From assembly GCA_902800365.1 (NCBI GenBank), contig CADCEF010000010.1, forward strand, positions 1 to 55,736: a stretch of 55,736 bases of DNA. The letters are read 5' to 3'. Below, piece by piece: positions 24,110 through 34,381 of this stretch (position 1 is the stretch's first letter; the number at the start of each line of letters is the position of its first letter). The stretch comes from an uncultured Prevotella sp. (GTDB lineage: Bacteria > Bacteroidota > Bacteroidia > Bacteroidales > Bacteroidaceae). Under the pieces are notes generated by a model. The model made no database searches. It worked only from the letters and a program-made list of their open reading frames with translations, and was not told the DNA's origin. The translations under genes and the position numbers were made by a program.

Positions 24110-26278
24110 ATGCAAAAGAACGTTTTTTCCTGTCTTATTGCCAATTCGTTAGGCATCGGCGAGAAGTATGTAGCTGCAACGCTCTCACTACTCGAAGAAG
24201 GCTGCACCATTCCTTTCATTGCCCGCTATCGCAAAGAGCGGACAGGTAGTCTGGATGAAGTTCAGATAACAGCCATTAGCGATAGATACGAAAAGCTGCT
24301 TGAAATACAGAAACGTAAGGAAACAATTACAAAGACCATAAATGATCTTGACAAGATGACTCCACAATTGCAGGAGCGTATAGATAAGTGTTGGGATGCC
24401 ACCGAGTTAGAGGACATCTACTTACCTTACAAGCCAAAGCGCCGCACTCGTGCCCAAGTGGCTCGTGAGCAAGGATTGGAGCCTTTGGCACTTCTGCTGA
24501 TGAAGCAGCGCGAACACGATCCTGAACGTGCTGCCGAGCGTTTTATCAAGGGCGATATAAAGACTGTTGAAGAAGCCTTGAAGGGCGCACAGGATATTGT
24601 TGCAGAAACTGTTAGCGAAGATGAGCGCACACGTCAGCAACTACGAAATGCTTTCCAACGCCAGGCTGTCATCACATCAAAAGTAGTAAAGGCCAAATCC
24701 GATACCGATGAGGCAGCGAAATATAGCGACTATTTTGATTGGAGCGAGCCATTGAAACGCTGTTCCAGCCACCGTTTGCTGGCAATGCGCCGAGGCGAGG
24801 CCGAAGGCATTCTCCGCATCAGCATCTCGCCTGATGATGAGGAAGCTTGCGAGCGATTGAAACGACACTACGTATATGGAAACACACCATGTGGCAGATT
24901 AGTCAGCGAGGCTATCGACGATGGCTACAAACGATTACTCAAGCCATCCATAGAGACCGAGTTTGCTGCACTAAGCAAGCAAAAGGCCGACGAAGAGGCA
25001 ATCCGTGTATTTGCAGAAAATCTGCGCCAACTGCTGCTTGGGGCTCCATTAGGTCAGAAACGCGTAATGGGTGTAGACCCAGGATTCCGTACAGGTTGTA
25101 AGATTGTATGTCTCGATGCACAAGGCAACCTGCTACACCACGACGCCATATTCCCCCACCCGCCTGTAAACAAGCGCACAGAAGCAGCATTAGCAATCCA
25201 ACGCATGATATCAAAATATCAGATTGAAGCAATCTCAATAGGCAACGGCACCGCTAGTCGTGAAACCGATGCTTTCATTAAGGATGTGCTTGCGGGTAGA
25301 TATAACATCGACACAAAGTCAACTTCCAAAACAGCATCGCCACAGGTTTTCGTTGTCAGCGAATCAGGAGCCTCGGTCTACTCTGCCTCTAAGATTGCCC
25401 GCGACGAGTTCCCTGATGAGGATGTAACTGTGCGTGGAGCAGTAAGCATAGGTCGACGACTTATGGACCCACTGGCAGAACTTGTGAAAATAGACCCCAA
25501 GAGCATTGGTGTGGGACAATATCAGCACGATGTTGATCAGACTTTGCTGAAACACTCGCTCGACCAGACCGTAGAGAGCTGCGTAAACTCTGTTGGCGTC
25601 GACCTCAATACCGCTTCGCAACATCTATTGATGTACGTCAGCGGATTAGGCGCCACTCTGGCCAAGAACATCGTTGACTACCGTCGTGAGCACGGAGCCT
25701 TCACATCGCGTGCACAACTGCTCAAGGTTCCCCGACTCGGACCTTCTGCCTATCAGCAGTGCGCAGGATTCCTTCGCATACGCGATGGAAAGAACCCGTT
25801 AGATAATTCTGCCGTACACCCAGAGAGTTATGCTATTGTAGAGCAGATGGCCAAGGATCAGGGTTGTTCTGTTTCCGACCTTATTAATAATAAAGACAAG
25901 CGTGACGCCATCCAGCTGAACAAATACGTCACCTCAGACGTTGGTATGCCAACATTGACAGATATTCTGTCTGAGTTGGAGAAACCAGGTAGAGACCCAC
26001 GCGAACAATTGGAAGCATTCGAGTTCGACAAGAACGTATCGACTATCGACGATCTAGTCGAGGGAATGATACTGCCAGGTATCGTAACAAACATCACCAA
26101 CTTTGGTGCTTTTGTCGATATCGGTGTGCATCAAGATGGCTTGGTACATATCTCGCAAATGGCAAATCGGCGCATCGCCCATCCGCTAGACGTAGTAAAA
26201 CTGCATCAGCATGTCACAGTCCGCGTCATTGAGGTAGACCACCGCCGCCATCGAATATCCTTATCTCTGAGAGTATAA
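24110..26278 (+). CDS. tex: Tex family transcription accessory protein
   Basis: 722 residues with full Tex architecture: N-terminal helical region (TIPFIARYRKERTG, the Tex signature, about 31-44), a YqgF/RNase H-like domain (VMGVDPGFRTGCKIV, about 321-335), tandem helix-hairpin-helix motifs (VSGLGATLAKNIV, VPRLGPSAY) and a C-terminal S1 RNA-binding domain (GIVTNITNFGAFVDIGVHQDGL split by usual S1 turns). Tex binds nucleic acid and affects transcription and toxin expression in other bacteria; its exact activity is not settled. It is transcribed alone and converges on rplT. Confidence 0.95.
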   Translation: MQKNVFSCLIANSLGIGEKYVAATLSLLEEGCTIPFIARYRKERTGSLDEVQITAISDRYEKLLEIQKRKETITKTINDLDKMTPQLQERIDKCWDATELEDIYLPYKPKRRTRAQVAREQGLEPLALLLMKQREHDPERAAERFIKGDIKTVEEALKGAQDIVAETVSEDERTRQQLRNAFQRQAVITSKVVKAKSDTDEAAKYSDYFDWSEPLKRCSSHRLLAMRRGEAEGILRISISPDDEEACERLKRHYVYGNTPCGRLVSEAIDDGYKRLLKPSIETEFAALSKQKADEEAIRVFAENLRQLLLGAPLGQKRVMGVDPGFRTGCKIVCLDAQGNLLHHDAIFPHPPVNKRTEAALAIQRMISKYQIEAISIGNGTASRETDAFIKDVLAGRYNIDTKSTSKTASPQVFVVSESGASVYSASKIARDEFPDEDVTVRGAVSIGRRLMDPLAELVKIDPKSIGVGQYQHDVDQTLLKHSLDQTVESCVNSVGVDLNTASQHLLMYVSGLGATLAKNIVDYRREHGAFTSRAQLLKVPRLGPSAYQQCAGFLRIRDGKNPLDNSAVHPESYAIVEQMAKDQGCSVSDLINNKDKRDAIQLNKYVTSDVGMPTLTDILSELEKPGRDPREQLEAFEFDKNVSTIDDLVEGMILPGIVTNITNFGAFVDIGVHQDGLVHISQMANRRIAHPLDVVKLHQHVTVRVIEVDHRRHRISLSLRV

Positions 26279-26305
26279 AATCGATTACAAACAAGTAATA
26301 ATATA

Positions 26306-26344
26306 CAAAAAGAGCAATCAGCTAATGCAGATTGCCCTATTTTT
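26306..26344. terminator. Bidirectional terminator between tex and rplT
   Basis: The arms 26311-26319 and 26330-26338 pair over nine bases (one G-U on the minus strand). An A tract precedes and a T tract follows, so it can end both tex (+) and the infC-rpmI-rplT operon (-). Confidence 0.75.
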
Positions 26345-26365
26345 AAGACTGGTAAAGTCTGTAAT

Positions 26366-26710
26366 TTACTTAACCTTCTCTACGATGGCCTTGAAAGCCT
26401 CGGGGTTGTTCATAGCGAGGTCAGCGAGAACCTTACGGTTGATCTCGATACCTGCCTTAGCGAGGTTACCCATGAATACAGAGTAGCTGAGACCCTCCTG
26501 ACGAGCGGCAGCGTTGATACGCTGGATCCACAACGCACGGAAGTTGCGCTTCTTGTTACGACGATCACGATAGGCGTAGGTCAGACCCTTCTCCCATGTG
26601 TTCTTAGCTACTGTCCAAACATTCTTGCGGGCTCCGAAGTAGCCGCGGGTAAGCTTCAAAATTCTCTTACGCTTTGCTCTTGATGCAACGTGATTTACTG
26701 ATCTTGGCAT
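26366..26710 (-). CDS. rplT: 50S ribosomal protein L20
   Basis: 114 residues, highly basic, starting [18 protein letters not shown], with the conserved GYFGARKN and [12 protein letters not shown] segments. L20 binds 23S rRNA early in 50S assembly. In other bacteria it represses its own operon by binding the leader or intergenic mRNA; whether that holds here cannot be judged. It is the last gene of infC-rpmI-rplT, 34 bases after rpmI. Confidence 0.98.
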   Translation of the reverse strand: MPRSVNHVASRAKRKRILKLTRGYFGARKNVWTVAKNTWEKGLTYAYRDRRNKKRNFRALWIQRINAAARQEGLSYSVFMGNLAKAGIEINRKVLADLAMNNPEAFKAIVEKVK

Positions 26711-26744
26711 AATTCTTACTTCTTTAAAATGTTAGACAATAGGT

Positions 26745-26942
26745 TTAACGGAGACACAACAGATCGCGAACCTGCTTCATGTTTGTAGAATCAACGATAG
26801 TTGTACCTACCAAGTTGCGCTTCTGCTTCTTGGTCTTCTTTGTCAGAATGTGACTGTGGAAGGCATGACGTCTCTTTACCTTACCTGTTCCGGTGAAAGT
26901 GAATCTCTTCTTAGCACCAGAGTTTGTCTTTACTTTTGGCAT
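26745..26942 (-). CDS. rpmI: 50S ribosomal protein L35
   Basis: 65 residues starting MPKVKTNSGAKKRF, basic throughout, with the L35 motif RRHAFHSHILTKKT. Normal length. It lies between infC and rplT in the usual order; the 76-base gap to infC (26943-27018) holds no recognisable element beyond a short GC-rich CCGGGCGCGCC stretch at 26992-27002. Confidence 0.97.
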   Translation of the reverse strand: MPKVKTNSGAKKRFTFTGTGKVKRRHAFHSHILTKKTKKQKRNLVGTTIVDSTNMKQVRDLLCLR

Positions 26943-27018
26943 TGTTTTAAAAATTTAAATTGTTATTAATATCCAGCGGCAACGCATATACCGGGCGCGC
27001 CACTTTCTTTTTTCTCTT

Positions 27019-27717
27019 TTATTCGTCAGCGTCTTGCAGCTTCTTCAGTGCATCGGCGCTAATCTTAGCATTTGCAAACAAACCTCCGTTGGCTGGAGCA
27101 CTCTGCTCCTCGGTTTCCTTCTGCTGGCGAGCCTGCTCTTTAGCCTCAGCTTCTGCGGCCTCACGGTCGCGAGCCTGCTGACTCTTTTTAGCGGCACCAG
27201 CCTTCTTTGGAGCCAGGTAGAGGAACATCTTCTTACCCTCAAGCGAAGGCATACCCTCAACCTTTCCTACCTCTTCGAGGTCGTTAGCGAAACGGAGCAG
27301 CAAAACCTCGCCCTGCTCTTTAAACAGGATAGAGCGGCCACGGAAGAATACGTATGCACGTACCTTGTTGCCCTCCTCGAGGAACTCGCGAGCATGCTTC
27401 AGTTTGAACTGGTAGTCGTGCTCATCGGTCTGAGGTCCGAATCGGATTTCCTTAACTTCCACCTTAACCTGCTTCGCCTTCATTTCCTTCTGGCGTTTCT
27501 TCTGCTGGTAGAGGAACTTAGAGTAGTCGATGAGACGGCATACAGGCGGATTGGCATTGGGCGAAATCTCTACAAGATCTACTCCCATGTCACGGGCCTG
27601 GTTGAGTGCATCACGCGTAGACATTACCGACGATCCCTCGTCGCCTACAATGCGGACTTCACGTACTCGAATCTGTTCGTTGATACGGTACTGATTCTTC
27701 AATTTGTCATTCTTCAT
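27019..27717 (-). CDS. infC: Translation initiation factor IF-3 with C-terminal extension
   Basis: 232 residues, longer than the roughly 180 of E. coli IF-3. The N domain ([19 protein letters not shown]) and C domain ([27 protein letters not shown]) are complete. An extra 55 residues after about 175 are rich in Ala, Gln, Lys and Glu. IF-3 keeps 30S subunits free and checks the initiator tRNA and start codon. Start is ATG, unlike the AUU of E. coli infC that supports autoregulation. A -7 box at 27743-27750 gives the operon its own promoter. Confidence 0.97.
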   Translation of the reverse strand: MKNDKLKNQYRINEQIRVREVRIVGDEGSSVMSTRDALNQARDMGVDLVEISPNANPPVCRLIDYSKFLYQQKKRQKEMKAKQVKVEVKEIRFGPQTDEHDYQFKLKHAREFLEEGNKVRAYVFFRGRSILFKEQGEVLLLRFANDLEEVGKVEGMPSLEGKKMFLYLAPKKAGAAKKSQQARDREAAEAEAKEQARQQKETEEQSAPANGGLFANAKISADALKKLQDADE

Positions 27718-27742
27718 TAACTACTTTTTAAGAAATCGGCTG

Positions 27743-27750
27743 CAAAATTA
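27743..27750 (-). promoter_or_regulatory. -7 box of infC-rpmI-rplT promoter
   Basis: TAATTTTG on the minus strand fits TAnnTTTG and lies 26 bases before the infC ATG, in the 100-base gap after thrS. The -33 region is not clear. Confidence 0.6.
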
Positions 27751-27817
27751 CTAATTTTCTTTGAACTTTGAGCTTTGTACTATTAATATTACGAAAACTT
27801 TTATAAATATTTAACTT

Positions 27818-29761
27818 TTAGAAGTCTTTTGTCATTTCAGCGACACGGGCGTTTACCTCGTCGATGAATTCCTGAATGGTCTTAACGCTCTGCTCGCCAC
27901 CACCCTGAGGACGTACGGCAACAGTACCATCAGCAGCTTCCTTCTCGCCAACGATTACCATGTATGGAATACGTTTCAGTTCGTTGTCGCGAATCTTACG
28001 GCCAAGCTTCTCGTTACGCATATCTACAGTAGCGCGAACACCACCCATATCGAACTTTTTGGCAACCTCCTGTGCATAGTCGTTGTACTTCTCTGACAGA
28101 GGTAGGATTGCTACCTGGTCAGGAGTCAACCACAATGGGAAGTGACCTGATGTGTGCTCGATCAGCACGGCGCAGAAACGCTCCATAGAACCGAATGGTG
28201 CACGGTGAATCATTACAGGAGTCTTCTTCTGGTTATCCTCATCGGTGTACTCGAGGTTGAAACGCTTAGGAAGGTTGTAGTCAACCTGGATAGTACCAAG
28301 CTGCCAACGACGGCCGATAGCATCCTTAATCATAAAGTCGAGCTTAGGACCATAGAATGCAGCCTCGCCGTATTCAACCTTTGCGGGCAGTCCCTTCTCC
28401 TGACAAGCCTCAACGATAGCCTTCTCAGCCAGAGCCCAGTCCTCGTCGGTACCTACATATTTATCGTGGTCGTTAGGATCGCGCAATGAAATCTGAGCCT
28501 CGAAGTTGAATCCGAAGGCGGTAAGCACGATGCTGATGATATCCATAACGTTCAGGAACTCCTGCTTAACCTGATCTGGACGACAGAACAGGTGTGCATC
28601 ATCCTGTGTGAACGAACGTACACGAGTCAGTCCGTGAAGCTCACCACTCTGCTCGTAACGGTATACAGTACCGAACTCTGCAATACGCAGAGGCAGATCG
28701 CGGTATGAACGTGGCTTCCAAGCGAAGATTTCGCAGTGGTGAGGACAGTTCATTGGCTTCAGCATGTACTCCTCGTCCTCCTCAGGTGTATGTATTGGCT
28801 GGAACGAATCCTTACCATAATGTGCATAGTGACCAGAGGTTACATAGAGGTTCTTAGAACCGATATGTGGAGTGATTACCTCCTGATAGCCGAAACGCTT
28901 CTGAACCTTACGCAGGTGATCCTGCAGGCGCAGACGAAGCTCAGTACCCTTTGGCAACCAGATGGGCAGACCCTTACCTACCTTGTCTGAGAACATAAAG
29001 AGTTCCATCTCCTTACCAATCTTACGGTGGTCGCGCTTCTTAGCCTCTTCGAGCATCTCAAGATACTCATCAAGCATCTTCTTCTTTGGGAACGAAATAC
29101 CATACAGACGCTGCATCTGCTCACGGTTAGCGTCACCACGCCAGAAAGCACCAGCAACACTAGTCAGCTTAACAGCCTTAATCTCGCCAGTATCCACGAG
29201 GTGTGGACCACGGCAAAGGTCAGTAAAGTTGCCCTGTGTATAGGTAGTGATTGTACCGTCTTCCAGATCCTGCTCGATGTGCTCGCACTTATAGGTCTGG
29301 CCCCACTCAGCAAACTGCTTGAGTGCCTCGGCCTTAGGAACCTCACGACGAACTACTGGCTCTTTCTTACCAGCCAGCTCCTTCATCTTTGCCTCAATCT
29401 TTGGGAAATCACTCTCCTTGATGCTCTCGCCATCCTTAAGCAGAACATCGTAGAAGAAACCATTCTCGACAGCAGGTCCGAAACCGAACTGTATGCCAGG
29501 ATACAACTCCTGCAAAGCCTCGGCCAAAAGGTGAGCTGAGGTGTGCCAGAAGGTATGCTTACCCTGCTCGTCGTCGAACTTGTAGAGCTCGATTGTTGCA
29601 TCCTCGTTAATAGGACGATTCAGCTCTACTGTCTCACCGTTTACTCCACAGCTTACAACGCTGCGTGCGAGAGCCGGTGAGATGCTCTCTGCAATCTGGA
29701 AACCAGTAACGCCCTGCTCATACGAGCGAACAGATCCGTCTGGGAAAGTAATGTTAATCAT
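27818..29761 (-). CDS. thrS: Threonyl-tRNA synthetase
   Basis: 647 residues with all ThrRS domains: TGS (1-60), the editing domain with [10 protein letters not shown] and the later CRGPH, and a class II catalytic core with motif 2 ([12 protein letters not shown]), the zinc-binding [10 protein letters not shown] and motif 3 ([11 protein letters not shown]). A C-terminal anticodon-binding domain ([14 protein letters not shown]) follows. Normal length. It charges tRNA-Thr and removes mischarged serine. A -7 box upstream gives it its own promoter; infC follows 100 bases downstream. Confidence 0.98.
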   Translation of the reverse strand: MINITFPDGSVRSYEQGVTGFQIAESISPALARSVVSCGVNGETVELNRPINEDATIELYKFDDEQGKHTFWHTSAHLLAEALQELYPGIQFGFGPAVENGFFYDVLLKDGESIKESDFPKIEAKMKELAGKKEPVVRREVPKAEALKQFAEWGQTYKCEHIEQDLEDGTITTYTQGNFTDLCRGPHLVDTGEIKAVKLTSVAGAFWRGDANREQMQRLYGISFPKKKMLDEYLEMLEEAKKRDHRKIGKEMELFMFSDKVGKGLPIWLPKGTELRLRLQDHLRKVQKRFGYQEVITPHIGSKNLYVTSGHYAHYGKDSFQPIHTPEEDEEYMLKPMNCPHHCEIFAWKPRSYRDLPLRIAEFGTVYRYEQSGELHGLTRVRSFTQDDAHLFCRPDQVKQEFLNVMDIISIVLTAFGFNFEAQISLRDPNDHDKYVGTDEDWALAEKAIVEACQEKGLPAKVEYGEAAFYGPKLDFMIKDAIGRRWQLGTIQVDYNLPKRFNLEYTDEDNQKKTPVMIHRAPFGSMERFCAVLIEHTSGHFPLWLTPDQVAILPLSEKYNDYAQEVAKKFDMGGVRATVDMRNEKLGRKIRDNELKRIPYMVIVGEKEAADGTVAVRPQGGGEQSVKTIQEFIDEVNARVAEMTKDF

Positions 29762-29796
29762 ATCTACAATATATGTTTGAAATTTTAAATTGCGTG

Positions 29797-29804
29797 CAAA
29801 GATA
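29797..29804 (-). promoter_or_regulatory. -7 box of thrS promoter
   Basis: TATCTTTG on the minus strand fits TAnnTTTG and lies 35 bases before the thrS ATG. No T-box or other leader structure is visible in this short leader. Confidence 0.6.
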
Positions 29805-29844
29805 GTGCTTTTATTCCGAATAAGTGCATGTTTAATCGAAAAAT

Positions 29845-31794
29845 TTATTTTTCACGATACTTTTTGATGACACTATAGGCCTGATAGAGTCCTAATTCGC
29901 CTGCTTTCGACAAATCCTCTACACCTTCTTCCACATGTTTTGCGAATATCTTAGACAATCCACGGTTATACCATGCCTCTGCCAGATCCTGATTAAGAGT
30001 CAGTGCTTGAGAATAGTCGGCAATAGCCCTCTGATAGTCACCACGAAGAGCATACAGGTTACCCCTATTATAATATAGGTACGAGTTCTGCGGAGCAAGG
30101 GCAATAGCGTCAGAGAGGTCGCCAAGAACATTGGCCGATTTCAGATCGATATTGGTACCCTCTGAGGCGTTGAATTCATTTATCTTAGCCTGACATACAG
30201 CTCGCTGCCAATATGCTAACGATGATGTAGAGTCTATCTGTAAGCAGATACTCAGATCATCGATTGCATTATCAAAATTCTGGATAGAAGCATAAGCCAC
30301 AGCACGGAGCAATAGCAACGGAGCGACCTTGGCTGTAGTCTTTGCCTGGTCTATAATTGTACTTAGCGAATCGATATACTCGAAGGTATGCTTCATACGA
30401 CTCTCTCCCACTGTTGCCTGATCGCATGACAGGTATAATGTACGAGAACCTGAAGTTTGATTGAATGCATCCACAGAATTCTCAAATGGAGTATCTACCT
30501 TAACACTGTTTTGTGGCTGTATAAACGTTAGCGCATACATTGGCAGCAAAGCAACATCTGTCTTGCGATTCTGAACACGTCCGCGATAGTCGCTCTTGTA
30601 TTCGTGCTCAACCTCCTGCTCATCAGCCACAACAAGCTGATTATACTTATCAGGATCAATATCGCTACGTTTACGCATCTGTTTCTTTGACAATCGAGGC
30701 TGTTTGCCATAATGCTTGTCCATCTGAGCCTTAAGGATTCGGAACTCATCAAGCTCTGCCTGCTTGGTGTTACCAAGTCGACGATAGCAAGAAGCACGGT
30801 GTTGTAATCCGAACCAGAAGTTTGGATACTCCTCGATAACCTTAGAATAGTCGCGAATTGCAGCACGGAGATTACCTGTCTGTTCCAAAAGCAAGGCACG
30901 ATTGAAAAGAGCCATAATATTATTAGGTTCCAACTTCAATACGAAGTCAAAGTCCTCGATACCGCGGTTGTCGTCGCCCACCTGAGCGCGAAGCAATCCA
31001 CGATTATAATGACCAAGGAAGTTATTTGGATCGAGGTCGAGAGCCGTATCATAATCGGCCATCGCGCCACGAAGATTATTCTGATTAAAACGTGCCAAAG
31101 CACGATTGATGTAGTTGCCCGAGTGTTTAGGCAACAAGTGGATACTCTTGGTAAGGAACTCCTCACCCTCCTTCCATTTCTGACGAGCCAGACTTATAAC
31201 GGCTCTCTCTGCCCAGATACCACCATCATACGGGTCCAGTTCAAGACTCTTGTCAAGCGATTTTACAGCCTTAGTGGTATCTTTCTTCAGCAAATACACC
31301 TCGGCCTGCATCGCATAAGCTCGGGCATATTTCGACCATCTGGCTGACATAGTATCAATCTGTGCCAAAGCCAGATCATAATTCTTTTCCTGAATAAGAC
31401 AGAGAATACGATTATGCCAAAGTCCCTGATTATCAGGGTTGTAGCGCAAGGCGCGATCATAATCGCTAATAGCCTCACGATACTTTTTCTGATTTATTCG
31501 ACAAAGTCCACGCAACTCATACGCATTAATCACGTATGGGTTACGCTCTATGGCCTCCGAGCAATCGCTCTCAGCACCACGGAAATCGTCGAGATAGAAT
31601 TTGGCAACACCACGAAAGAACCAAGGCTCATAGAGCCAAGGCTTCATACTGATGGCTTGATTAAAATACTGGATACTAAGCACATAATCCTCATAATAGA
31701 GTGCCGAGCGCCCTATCATCACCAGACGGTCAGTATTAAACTGCGCCTGAACCATCATTGGCAGGAGTGCCAAAAACAATAAAATGCGTCGCAT
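29845..31794 (-). CDS. Secreted tetratricopeptide repeat protein
   Basis: 649 residues. A signal peptide ([18 protein letters not shown]) is followed by about eleven TPR units in two blocks (about 20-345 and 480-640), with repeated motifs such as [31 protein letters not shown] and [20 protein letters not shown] region with few repeats (about 350-480) separates them. TPRs bind protein partners; in Bacteroidota such proteins often work in envelope assembly, but the partner is unknown. Its ATG overlaps the def stop by one base (TAATG). Confidence 0.88.
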   Translation of the reverse strand: MRRILLFLALLPMMVQAQFNTDRLVMIGRSALYYEDYVLSIQYFNQAISMKPWLYEPWFFRGVAKFYLDDFRGAESDCSEAIERNPYVINAYELRGLCRINQKKYREAISDYDRALRYNPDNQGLWHNRILCLIQEKNYDLALAQIDTMSARWSKYARAYAMQAEVYLLKKDTTKAVKSLDKSLELDPYDGGIWAERAVISLARQKWKEGEEFLTKSIHLLPKHSGNYINRALARFNQNNLRGAMADYDTALDLDPNNFLGHYNRGLLRAQVGDDNRGIEDFDFVLKLEPNNIMALFNRALLLEQTGNLRAAIRDYSKVIEEYPNFWFGLQHRASCYRRLGNTKQAELDEFRILKAQMDKHYGKQPRLSKKQMRKRSDIDPDKYNQLVVADEQEVEHEYKSDYRGRVQNRKTDVALLPMYALTFIQPQNSVKVDTPFENSVDAFNQTSGSRTLYLSCDQATVGESRMKHTFEYIDSLSTIIDQAKTTAKVAPLLLLRAVAYASIQNFDNAIDDLSICLQIDSTSSLAYWQRAVCQAKINEFNASEGTNIDLKSANVLGDLSDAIALAPQNSYLYYNRGNLYALRGDYQRAIADYSQALTLNQDLAEAWYNRGLSKIFAKHVEEGVEDLSKAGELGLYQAYSVIKKYREK

Positions 31795-32354
31795 TATTTA
31801 CGGACGCATTTTGTTTTATAGCCACAACGGTAGCGACCTTGAGTCAAGGCACGGAGCTTGCTCTTGATGAGCTGTTTGCGGAGCTGAGAAATACGGTCTA
31901 CAAACATCTTACCATCAAGGTGATCGAACTCGTGCTGCATTACGCGAGCCAGATAGCCCTCAATCCACTCATCATGGTGTTCAAAGTTCTCATCGTCCCA
32001 CTCTACGCGGATGCGGGTTGGGCGTGTAACCTTCTCATGAATAGCAGGAAGCGAAAGGCATCCCTCTTCAGAAACATCGGTATTTGTTTCGTCGTACTCA
32101 ACGATATGAGCGTTGATATAAACATTGCGGAATCCCTTATATTCTGGCAGATCATCCGACAACACATCAAGGTCGATAACAACAAGACGGATGGGCTTGC
32201 CAATCTGTGGAGCAGCAAGTCCGATTCCCTCAGACTCAGCCAGTGTATCCCACATATCACCAATAAGATCCTTGAGCTGTGGGTATTCAGGAGTGATATC
32301 CTCAGCTACTTTACGGAGTACTGGCTGACCAAAAACATAAATAGGTAATATCAT
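31794..32354 (-). CDS. def: Peptide deformylase
   Basis: 186 residues with the three PDF motifs: EGIGLAAPQIG, EEGCLSLP (metal-ligand Cys) and QHEFDHLDG (metal-ligand His pair and catalytic Glu). It removes the formyl group from nascent protein N-termini. Length is normal for type I deformylase. Its stop overlaps the TPR gene start; ruvX lies 21 bases upstream. Confidence 0.97.
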   Translation of the reverse strand: MILPIYVFGQPVLRKVAEDITPEYPQLKDLIGDMWDTLAESEGIGLAAPQIGKPIRLVVIDLDVLSDDLPEYKGFRNVYINAHIVEYDETNTDVSEEGCLSLPAIHEKVTRPTRIRVEWDDENFEHHDEWIEGYLARVMQHEFDHLDGKMFVDRISQLRKQLIKSKLRALTQGRYRCGYKTKCVRK

Positions 32355-32375
32355 CTTTATTTTCTATTTGACAAT

Positions 32376-32792
32376 TTACAATTTCTTAGAACGCATATAA
32401 TCTTCGAGGATGATTGTGGCAGAAATCTCGTCGACCAAGCCTTTATTCTGACGAGCCTTTTTCTTTAGTCCACCATCCAGCATGGCCTGATGAGCCAATA
32501 CAGAAGTAAAACGCTCGTCGTAGAACTGAATGGGAACTTGAGGAACGGCCTTGCGCCAACGGTTCACAAACTGCTGAACTCGCGCAAGATTCTCACTTGG
32601 TTCGCCATTAGGCTGACGAGGTTCACCAATAACAATCATCTCTACCTGCTCGCGAGAAATATAGGCTTGCAGATAGTCGAAAAGCTCGGATGTAGCAACA
32701 GTCGCCAATCCTCCAGCGATAATCTGTAGAGGATCGGTGACTGCTAATCCGGTGCGCTTCTTACCGTAATCGATAGATAAAATCCGGGCCAA
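32376..32792 (-). CDS. ruvX: Putative Holliday junction resolvase YqgF/RuvX
   Basis: 138 residues with the RNase H-like YqgF fold: SIDYGKKRTGLAVTDP at the N-terminus (first catalytic Asp), VIGEPRQPNG in the middle, and DERFTS with the later KGLVDEISA Asp at the C-terminus. E. coli YqgF is essential and acts in pre-16S rRNA processing, so the resolvase label may be secondary. It is the second gene of the SPOR-ruvX-def-TPR operon, 11 bases after the SPOR gene. Confidence 0.95.
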   Translation of the reverse strand: MARILSIDYGKKRTGLAVTDPLQIIAGGLATVATSELFDYLQAYISREQVEMIVIGEPRQPNGEPSENLARVQQFVNRWRKAVPQVPIQFYDERFTSVLAHQAMLDGGLKKKARQNKGLVDEISATIILEDYMRSKKL

Positions 32793-32803
32793 TGGTGCTT
32801 TTA

Positions 32804-33301
32804 TTAACGAGCGTTATAAAGCAACCAAGCATCAGGATATGATGCGCGAATCTGATCGCGGCTTGCTGCTGCAGCAGCCTTATCAGCAAAGGTAGAAGCG
32901 ATAACACGGTACATATTCTTATCGTCGTTCTTTACAACCTGTGCATCGTAACCAGCATCCTTAAGGCGCTGCATCAGGCCCTCGGCATTAGCACGAACGC
33001 CAAATGAACCAACAACAACGCTGAATGCCTTCAGACCGCTACCGCTAACAAGCGATACGCTCTCCTGACGTACAGATACGTTGTCGAGATTGTCAACTAC
33101 CTGAGTCTCAGTAGCTGGTTTAGCCTCAACAGGAGCTACAACTGGAGCTGTCTCAATAGTTGGCTGAGGAGCAACTGGCTGAGCGGTATCATACTGCTTT
33201 GCCTTCTCGTAAGCCTTCTTATAGGCACTCTCACTTGTCTTACAGCTTGTCATTGCCATTGCGAGGCAGAGGCCTGCGCACAATACAGTGTACTTCTTCA
33301 T
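32804..33301 (-). CDS. SPOR-domain lipoprotein
   Basis: 165 residues. A lipoprotein signal with lipobox MAMTSC (Cys20). A Pro/Val/Ala-rich linker (about 35-85). A C-terminal SPOR domain (about 90-163) with FSVVVGSFGVRANAEGL and YRVIASTF. SPOR domains bind denuded peptidoglycan glycan strands, usually at the septum. It starts the operon with ruvX, def and the TPR protein. A near-consensus -7 box (TAATTTCG, 33352-33359) is on the minus strand. Confidence 0.9.
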   Translation of the reverse strand: MKKYTVLCAGLCLAMAMTSCKTSESAYKKAYEKAKQYDTAQPVAPQPTIETAPVVAPVEAKPATETQVVDNLDNVSVRQESVSLVSGSGLKAFSVVVGSFGVRANAEGLMQRLKDAGYDAQVVKNDDKNMYRVIASTFADKAAAAASRDQIRASYPDAWLLYNAR

Positions 33302-33449
33302 TTTTCCTAATTTTTATTTCTAATTAATTATTAATTCAAATATTTCGAGTGCGAAATTACTAATTATTGCTCAAAAGCGAGCGAAATTAGCACATAAAGT
33401 TTGTTAAAACGGGGAAAACACAACTTTTTTATAAAAAAATTGGCGCTTT

Positions 33450-33482
33450 TTTGCATTACAATCGAAAACTTTAGTATATTTG
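33450..33482 (+). promoter_or_regulatory. Promoter of the ytxH-like operon
   Basis: TTTG (33450-33453), a 21-base spacer and TATATTTG (33475-33482) fit the Bacteroidota consensus. The start codon lies 49 bases downstream. Confidence 0.75.
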
Positions 33483-33530
33483 CAGAAGAATTACTATCTT
33501 AATACAATTAATTTATAAATAAGTAAGGTT

Positions 33531-33746
33531 ATGAAAAGTTTAGGTTACATTGGCGCATTTCTCGGCGGTGCTATCGCCGGTGCAGCACTTGGTATTCTGG
33601 TAGCTCCCGAAAAGGGACAGGACACTCGTGTAAAAATCACAGATGCTGTTGAGGACTTCTTGAAGAAGCACAACATCAAACTGAGCCGTAAAGAGGTTGT
33701 TGACCTTGTAGACGACATTCAGGACGCAGCTGCTGAGGAGGAGTAA
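33531..33746 (+). CDS. YtxH domain protein
   Basis: 71 residues. An N-terminal Gly/Ala-rich helix (YIGAFLGGAIAGAALGILV) with the YtxH hallmark APEKG, then an amphipathic acidic tail. YtxH proteins are small envelope or stress-associated proteins whose biochemical role is unknown. It opens a three-gene operon with a holin-like protein and a small hypothetical protein, a set often found together in Bacteroidota. Confidence 0.85.
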   Translation: MKSLGYIGAFLGGAIAGAALGILVAPEKGQDTRVKITDAVEDFLKKHNIKLSRKEVVDLVDDIQDAAAEEE

Positions 33747-33749
33747 CCC

Positions 33750-34100
33750 ATGCTATCCAGCGATAAGAACGTTGAAAATATAGCACAACTGATAGAGGTG
33801 CTAAAACATTACCTCGGGCTGCAAACGGAGTACGTTAAGCTCGATGCTATAGACAAGGTGGTACGCCTAGTTACGGCTGCCGCCTTGGCTATCGTGTTCA
33901 TTCTGGTGATTTGTGCGGTATTGACATACCTGTCGTTTGCCTTAGCTTTCTGGCTGGCTACGTTTACAGGCACTGCCCTAGCCTTCCTTATCATCGCTAT
34001 ACTCTATCTGTTGCTGCTCATACTCTTTTTCTTCTTCCGCAAGCCTTGGATCGAGAAACCTCTGGTTAGATTCCTGGCAAGTGTATTACTCGGTAAATAA
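33750..34100 (+). CDS. Phage holin-like / YqjE-type two-helix membrane protein
   Basis: 116 residues. The N-terminus (NIAQLIEVLKHYLGLQTEYVKLDAIDKV, split over two helices) precedes two long membrane helices (about 44-69 and 73-96), then a basic FRKPWIEKPLVRF tail. The pattern matches the Phage_holin_3_6 (YqjE/DUF1469) family, which in bacterial chromosomes is not linked to phages. It starts 3 bases after the YtxH stop. Confidence 0.8.
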   Translation: MLSSDKNVENIAQLIEVLKHYLGLQTEYVKLDAIDKVVRLVTAAALAIVFILVICAVLTYLSFALAFWLATFTGTALAFLIIAILYLLLLILFFFFRKPWIEKPLVRFLASVLLGK

Positions 34101-34105
34101 CTATT

Positions 34106-34381
34106 ATGCAGAATAATAAGAAGACAACAGATTTCTGTACGCTCGATGAGATACGCGAGCGGAAGGATGCCTTGCTAGATGAGATTCAGAAGGACAGTGA
34201 TAAGGTAACTGCGCTTTGGAACGACACATTCGTTAAGCGCGACGAGACATCGAAGGGCGACTATATAGCCAGCTTAGTAAGCAATGGCTTTATGGCTATC
34301 GATGCTTTCCTGCTGATGCGAAAGCTGATTAAAGGCTACGGATACCTGTTTGGCAAGGGCAAACGAAAGAAGAGAATATAA
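34106..34381 (+). CDS. Small conserved-type protein of the ytxH operon, unknown function
   Basis: 91 residues. An N-terminal charged helix (LDEIRERKDALLDEIQKD) and one moderately hydrophobic helix (about 60-80, NGFMAIDAFLLMRKLIKGYGYLF), ending in a very basic GKGKRKKRI tail. It may sit at the membrane face. No family name is recognised. It starts 5 bases after the holin-like gene and ends the operon beside the hairpin at 34387-34404. Confidence 0.75.
   Translation: MQNNKKTTDFCTLDEIRERKDALLDEIQKDSDKVTALWNDTFVKRDETSKGDYIASLVSNGFMAIDAFLLMRKLIKGYGYLFGKGKRKKRI

Noticed and set aside
24019-24219. Upstream extension of the LolA-like protein to an ATG at 24219
   Set aside because: The extension would cross both divergent promoter boxes and the tex start, and would hide a good signal peptide starting at 24018.
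26279-26365. Small RNA downstream of rplT
   Set aside because: Only 86 bases lie between convergent genes, and they are explained by a bidirectional terminator; no promoter is present.
33750-34100. Prophage holin
   Set aside because: No phage genes surround it; the family is common as a chromosomal membrane protein paired with YtxH.
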